This document shows, one piece after another, positions 59,056 to 64,000 of a DNA stretch of 64,000 nucleotides. The stretch covers positions 1,240,001 through 1,304,000 of the forward strand of contig JARFIW010001452.1 in the NCBI GenBank assembly GCA_036346225.1, given 5' to 3'. Origin of the DNA: Platerodrilus igneus (Eukaryota; Arthropoda; Insecta; Coleoptera; Lycidae). The notes beneath the pieces were generated by a model. It saw nothing but the letters and a program-made list of their open reading frames with translations, searched no databases and was not told the DNA's origin. Every line of letters starts with the position of its first letter. Within the stretch, counting starts at the first letter, position 1. A program made the position numbers and the translations under genes.

Positions 59056-60814
59056 TGTTTTAAATTAAAAATTACAGCAATGCCTTTTAAATATTCAAGG
59101 TATTATTGCTCTATGAAAAAAAGTTTATTAGTAATTACTACAATATTTCAAACATAAAATTGTAGTAAAATTATCTAGCCTAATTTTTCAAGGCACTCTC
59201 TGCGAGCAGAGAAACCAAAAATTATAATGCAGTAACAACAAGTAGTAACGAGGCAGTCAAAATCGTCCAGATTAGTACCGCATAACGAAGTAGGACAAGA
59301 GAAGTACAGGATCGACCTGGGTGAGCTTAATACGTACACTTTCTAGACAATGTTTATATACGATGTCAGCGATATGGACACTGGTCTTTTTAAACGAAAT
59401 AGGAAGTAATTTAGTATATGATTTCATAGTGAAATGGACTGACTGAATCACTAGTTCTAGCAAAACAGTTTTTAAAAAATATTACTATACATTTAGTTTG
59501 ATCACCGACACTTGGGGTGGCCATATCTAACCCAGTTCAAAATATTTAATTATGCTGCAACAATATCTGAATAAAACAAGTATATGCATCTTCTACGAAT
59601 TTTGAATTCGCTCGTATGCCATCACACAATTCCAAACGCCATACCATAATTTATTATCAATTTAGCATGTAAAAATTATTATTTTCAAATAAGTCTCTTT
59701 TATACGAAAATGTTAAAATGTATTATTTGCATCTTTTTTCTGTTTGCAAATTATACACTAGATTTTATTTTTAAAATGTTTTCTAAAATATTGTTTAAAT
59801 TCTTATATTAGCACATTTTGTAAAAAAAATAAACCTTTTTTGAACTTTCACCTGAAAATTGTACGGTAGTAAAATCCAATAATATTACAGGAATTTTAAT
59901 AAAAATATTTTCAGAGTCACTCACAAGTTTTGCTGCAAAAACTGACATTATGTAGCAAAAACTCTGATTCAAAAGCTCCTCGACCATTTAACAGCGTAAT
60001 GAAAGTCCTTGCATATATTGCCTTACCTAACCAGGGCGATATATATTCAAAGAATATAATATGCATAGTATCAAAAAAATATAACCTTCGGAAATGAAAA
60101 CCCTTGTCGTAAAATAAGGGTATAAGAACATATATATCTATATAGTGCATGTTCAGCATAACAATACTTTTAGGTACGCTTTCGCTTTCGCAGATAGGAT
60201 GGATGGATAAACCCTTTTATTTTTAGACATTTATTATTGGCGGGATCAGAAGAAATAGCAACTACAACAATCTAATCTGTTTTTCAATGTAATGGATAAA
60301 AGCTCGGAACCATACGAGCTTCTTAAACATCAAAACAAATTGCTACGTTCTTAAAATATTTATGACTTCGTGTAGTGTTATATTTATGGAAGGCGGCTGT
60401 ATTTTTAAGAGCAAATGAGTCCTGTTTATAATAATAAACTAAAAGAAATTTAATAGCTATGCGGTTTGTTGGACAAGCACATTTCTTTTGTACTGAAAAG
60501 TGAACGTACTGAATTGCAAAAAGCATACTCTCTGTACTTGAACGAAAAAAGACAATAAAACTTATAAACAAGATTAGCCTTTACATAGTATATAACGAAA
60601 ATTTTATTATACAGTGTGTTTGAAAACTCCTCCGACTACATAGCCGCTAAATAAGGGTGTTTTAATAACAACTTAACTTTTGATTTAAAACGTGAACACT
60701 CTAATGAGTAAATTGGTACCGACAATTTTATTGATTTTTAAATTATTAAGTCTGCTATTTATGATAAAGAAAATATCTGGTAAAAGGTCTCCACCACTGT
60801 GCTGGGAGATATTC
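59056..60814. other. Unassigned AT-rich sequence
   Basis: Nothing recognised. Frames at 59272-59463, 59917-60159 and 60323-60571 look like chance. Confidence 0.6.
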
Positions 60815-61370
60815 TGGTCTATTAAGGTGTCTGAGCCAAATTATCAGAACACATAAAATATATACAGAAATTATTTGCTAATTATTTGCTTTTTTTGCTG
60901 ATAAAACCAATTTTTTTGATATATCTGTAAAAAGTTACAAAAGTTACAAAAAAAATACCTGCACAAAATAAAATAAAAAAATTAACAATATATAAATTAT
61001 TTGCTATTTTTTTGGTACCATTTGCAAAAGAAAAACATAAAACTTTCAAATAATAAAATAAATATCAATATCTACAAGAGTAAAGTACATTAAAGAAATT
61101 AATTAATTGCTAGCATGACTAAGGAATACCTACGTTTTATGAATTATTTACCCTTAAAATATGCAACTCCCAAATTTTTTGCTCGCGAAGTTAATATAAA
61201 AAACGACAAAATATCATATACCCACTTCGAATTTACTAGAATAAAGTACATTAAAGTCTGAGCCAAATCATTAGAACGCATCAAAATATATATAGGAATT
61301 ATTTGCTAATTATTTGCTTTTTTTGCTGATAAAACCAATTTTTTTCGTTATATCTGTACAAAGTAACAAG

Positions 61371-61404
61371 TGGCGAGATAGCTTAATATTAAGCTATCTA
61401 GCCA
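61371..61404. repeat. 34-bp palindrome, copy 1
   Basis: Near-perfect palindrome TGGCGAGATAGCTTAATATT... ending CTAGCCA; one position differs from perfect symmetry. It lies at the orientation switch of the array. Confidence 0.9.
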
Positions 61405-61862
61405 ACTAAAAAAAATATCGGCACAAAACCATTTGCAAAACTTGTAATTTTTTTACAGATATAGCAAAAAAATTGGTTTTATCAGCAACAACAGCAAATA
61501 ATTAACAAATAATTCCTATATATATTTTGATGCGTTCTGATAATTTGGCTCAGACTTTAATGTACTTTATTCTTGTAAATTCGAAGTGGGTGTATGATAT
61601 TTTGTCATTTTTTATATTAATTTCGCGAGCAAAAAATTCGGGAGTTGCATATTTTAAGAGTAAATAATTTATAAAACGTAGGTATTCTTTAGTCATGTCA
61701 GCAATTAATTTCTTTAATGTACTTTACTCTTGTAGATGTTGATATTTATTTTATTATTTGAAAATTTGGTTTTTTCTTTTGCAAATGGTAGCAAAAAAAT
61801 AGCAAATAATTTATATATTGTTAATTTTTTTATTTTTTTATGCGTAGGTGTTTTTTTTTAGT

Positions 61863-61896
61863 TGGCTAGATAACTTAATAATTAGCTATCTAGCCA
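61863..61896. repeat. 34-bp palindrome, copy 2
   Basis: Same palindrome with changes near its centre (TAACTTAATAATTAGCTA), so the symmetry is imperfect in this unit. Confidence 0.9.
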
Positions 61897-62315
61897 CTTG
61901 TTACTTTTTTACAGATATAGCAAAAAAATTGGTTTTATCAGCAAAAAAAGCAAATAATTAGCAAATAATTCCTATATATATTTTGATGCGTTCTGATAAT
62001 TTGGCTCAGACTTTAATGTACTTTATTCTTGTAAATTCGAAGTGGGTATATGATATTTTGTCGTTTTTTATATTAATTTCGCGAGCAAAAAATTCGGGAG
62101 TTGCATATTTTAGGAGTAAATAATTCATAAAACGTAGGTATTCTTTAGTCGTGCCAGCAATTAATTTCTTTAATGTACTTTACTCTTGTAGATATTGATA
62201 TTTATTTTATTATTCGAAAGTTTTATTATTTTTTTTGCAAATGGTACCAAAAAAATTGCAAATAATTTATATAATGTTAATTTTTTTATTTTTTTTGTGC
62301 AGGATTTTTTTTAGA

Positions 62316-62349
62316 TGGCTAGATAGCTTAATATTAAGCTATCTAGCCA
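62316..62349. repeat. 34-bp palindrome, copy 3 (perfect)
   Basis: TGGCTAGATAGCTTAATATT and the rest form a perfect 34-bp palindrome. The same position in the first unit (near 60955) lacks it and instead has AAGTTACAAAAGTTACAA. Confidence 0.92.
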
Positions 62350-62479
62350 CTTGTAACTTTTTACAGATATAGCAAAAAAATTGGTTTTATCAGCAAAAAA
62401 AAAGCAAATAATTAGCAAATAATTCCTATATATATTTTAATGCGTTCTGATAATTTGGCTCAGACAGCTTAATAGACCT

Positions 62480-64000
62480 GAGGTATTCGTCCTTTTATCA
62501 AAGTTTCAAACATACTTTGTCAATGGGTTGGTCCTATTTCAGTGATGTTAGCGTTAGATATAATTTTTCAGATCTAGAATTGTTTGAGGATTTCCCTTGT
62601 AGATCGAACTCGTGAAATATCTCTAAAGAAGAAAGTTTAAAAGGGTTAAGCCACATTCGACATGAAAATTTGTTTTGCAACGATTGCATAGTCGTTCTTG
62701 CTGTGCGATGGGTCGCGTCGCACAGTCCTACTGGAGAAAGCACCCTCCATATCAACATTTTGCATTTTGGTGCCTAAAAGTTAGTGATCATTGTAGCGTA
62801 TTTTTTACTCCGTTACGCTTTCCTTATTAATCTAATATAGTGTTTCAATAAAATAGAATTGTAATTTATAAATATTTGATCACTTAAAATAATTCATAAA
62901 GTATATAATAGATTATGCGCTCCTTCGCTTTAGAGGTCTAAGTTTCTATAATACGGATTGTCTGTCTGTCATTTCGTGTCACTTTTCTATCAGCGCTTGT
63001 ACAGGTAAGCTGCTCTCCGCAGCGTAGAAAGGTCAATATAGTATCCAGGCACATGGCCTGCAATACGGTTCGCAAGAAGGTTTAATTAATTTAACCTTCG
63101 TGTCTGAATGTGGTTACTGACAGCTTTTGGGTGATGGTTTTATTTTGTATTCCACCTTCAGCGAGTTGGTTGATTCCTGCAGACCAAAGAAGATAGAAGC
63201 CCCCACCATTAAAACAGTTGGTATAATTAATTAGATAAATTTTATTAATGCTTTCTTCGTAGTGCAATATCATAAATAACATAAATACCATAAATATCAC
63301 TGAAATGAAAATTTAGTCTGAGATTTAGAATACAAGAAGATAATAGGAAATACTTAATGGAAATTTGGTTTGGTTAGATAATATTTTGTTTGAAAGATCT
63401 TTTATAACCCCAGCGTAAAAATTCAATCGTAATGGTATGTTTCCTGTTGCGTGCATCGCAGATGTATATGGAATAATCCACATTTGGTGTTATTTGGTTC
63501 TAGTCTAAAAGTTCAAATTTTTTGATTGAACTGTACTTCGGTACGCGAGTGACATTTAATCTTTAATTCCAATTATATTTATTTAAATGTTTTATGAATG
63601 ATCGTAAGTTGAAATTTTACTTTGATTTAGTTATCTTAAAATACATTTAGAAAAAGAAAGAGCCCGTATTGATGTTGTAACTTTACAAAATTGTAAAGAT
63701 GGCTATGTGGTATGCCTATCGTATTTGTTTCACAAGCAGACAGTAGTGACTACAGTAAAAAAGTTGTTATTGACATATGATGTCAAAAATATTTAGTTAT
63801 TCAACATAATTACCACATGTTAGTTTGCGTTACTTTAAAAATATCTTTGATTATTTTGAGGTCATGTATTTTAATTCTATAGAACATGATGAATTTTTTA
63901 TGAGATATAAAGTAAAGCTAACTCTTTGTTTGAAGGATACATTTTTATAAGGCGTTAAAAAATCTAATTTCTTACTTGTAAAGTCGACCGTAGTACTACA
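62480..64000. other. Unassigned AT-rich sequence
   Basis: Frames at 62534-62758 and 63091-63300 on the minus strand are unsupported. No element or gene is recognised up to the window end. Confidence 0.6.

Larger units (their letters stand above)
60815..62479. mobile_element. Large inverted array of roughly 430-455-bp units with terminal inverted repeats
   Basis: The block begins GGTCTATTAAGGTGTCTGAG and ends with its complement (CTCAGACAGCTTAATAGACC). Inside are one full and one partial plus-oriented unit (from 60829 and 61256), then minus-oriented units ending at 61555, 62011 and 62465. Each unit starts GTCTGAGCCAAATTATCAGA and ends at AGTACATTAAA. Orientation switches between 61405 and 61440. 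There is no coding capacity. It has the build of a non-autonomous foldback or MITE-type element that expanded by tandem duplication. Confidence 0.85.

Noticed and set aside
60829..62465. CRISPR-like array because of regularly repeated palindromes
   Set aside because: Units are about 450 bp, in both orientations, in eukaryotic DNA; no short repeat-spacer structure.

Overview
This is AT-rich eukaryotic DNA, most likely from an insect. Nearly everything recognisable in it is a broken transposable element. The element set points to arthropods: SETMAR-type mariner, a DUF4817-like Tc1/mariner element, Tigger/pogo, piggyBac, BEL/Pao, Ty3/gypsy, jockey-like, I-like and RTE-like LINEs, and a tRNA-derived SINE. 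I found no intact host gene, no rRNA or tRNA gene and no CRISPR array. The window reads as an intergenic or intronic TE graveyard, with insertions nested in one another.

Layout. 1-3.5 kb: unassigned, with simple repeats and a 16-bp minisatellite. 3.6-8.5 kb: a pair of inverted arms of about 0.85 kb around a 3.3-kb core that carries a jockey-like gag remnant. 8.8-9.4 kb: a dead mariner. 10.0-16.4 kb: a second pair of inverted arms of about 0.9 kb enclosing the best-preserved RTE-like LINE. 16.7-22.7 kb: piggyBac-related sequence (palindromic motif, TTAA-flanked end, transposase N-terminus), a Tigger/pogo gene with a C-terminal zinc finger, and a LINE endonuclease fragment.

23.2-25.4 kb: the least explained part. 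An inverted duplication of a coding-like piece is followed by a compact run of same-strand reading frames broken by a few stops and frameshifts. I cannot assign a family. 28.7-30.0 kb: a Tc1/mariner element with 32-bp perfect terminal repeats (TA included) and a broken transposase. 32.7-35.1 kb: gypsy pol with a duplicated integrase C-terminus.

37-40 kb: two LINE copies inserted in a mariner fragment, and a SINE with a 14-bp target duplication inserted in the LINE tail. 41.9-43.1 kb: BEL/Pao gag remnant. 45.6-49.65 kb: I-like LINE lacking its RT core. 52.2-55.1 kb: a possible degenerate LTR pair and a tandem PBS-like motif. 58.25-59.05 kb: the only plus-strand LINE fragment. 60.8-62.5 kb: a large inverted array of roughly 430-455-bp units, three of which carry a 34-bp palindrome.

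Almost every coding feature is decayed by stops, frameshifts, deletions or lost catalytic residues, so none is expected to be functional. All family calls come from reading translated motifs by eye. No database search was run.
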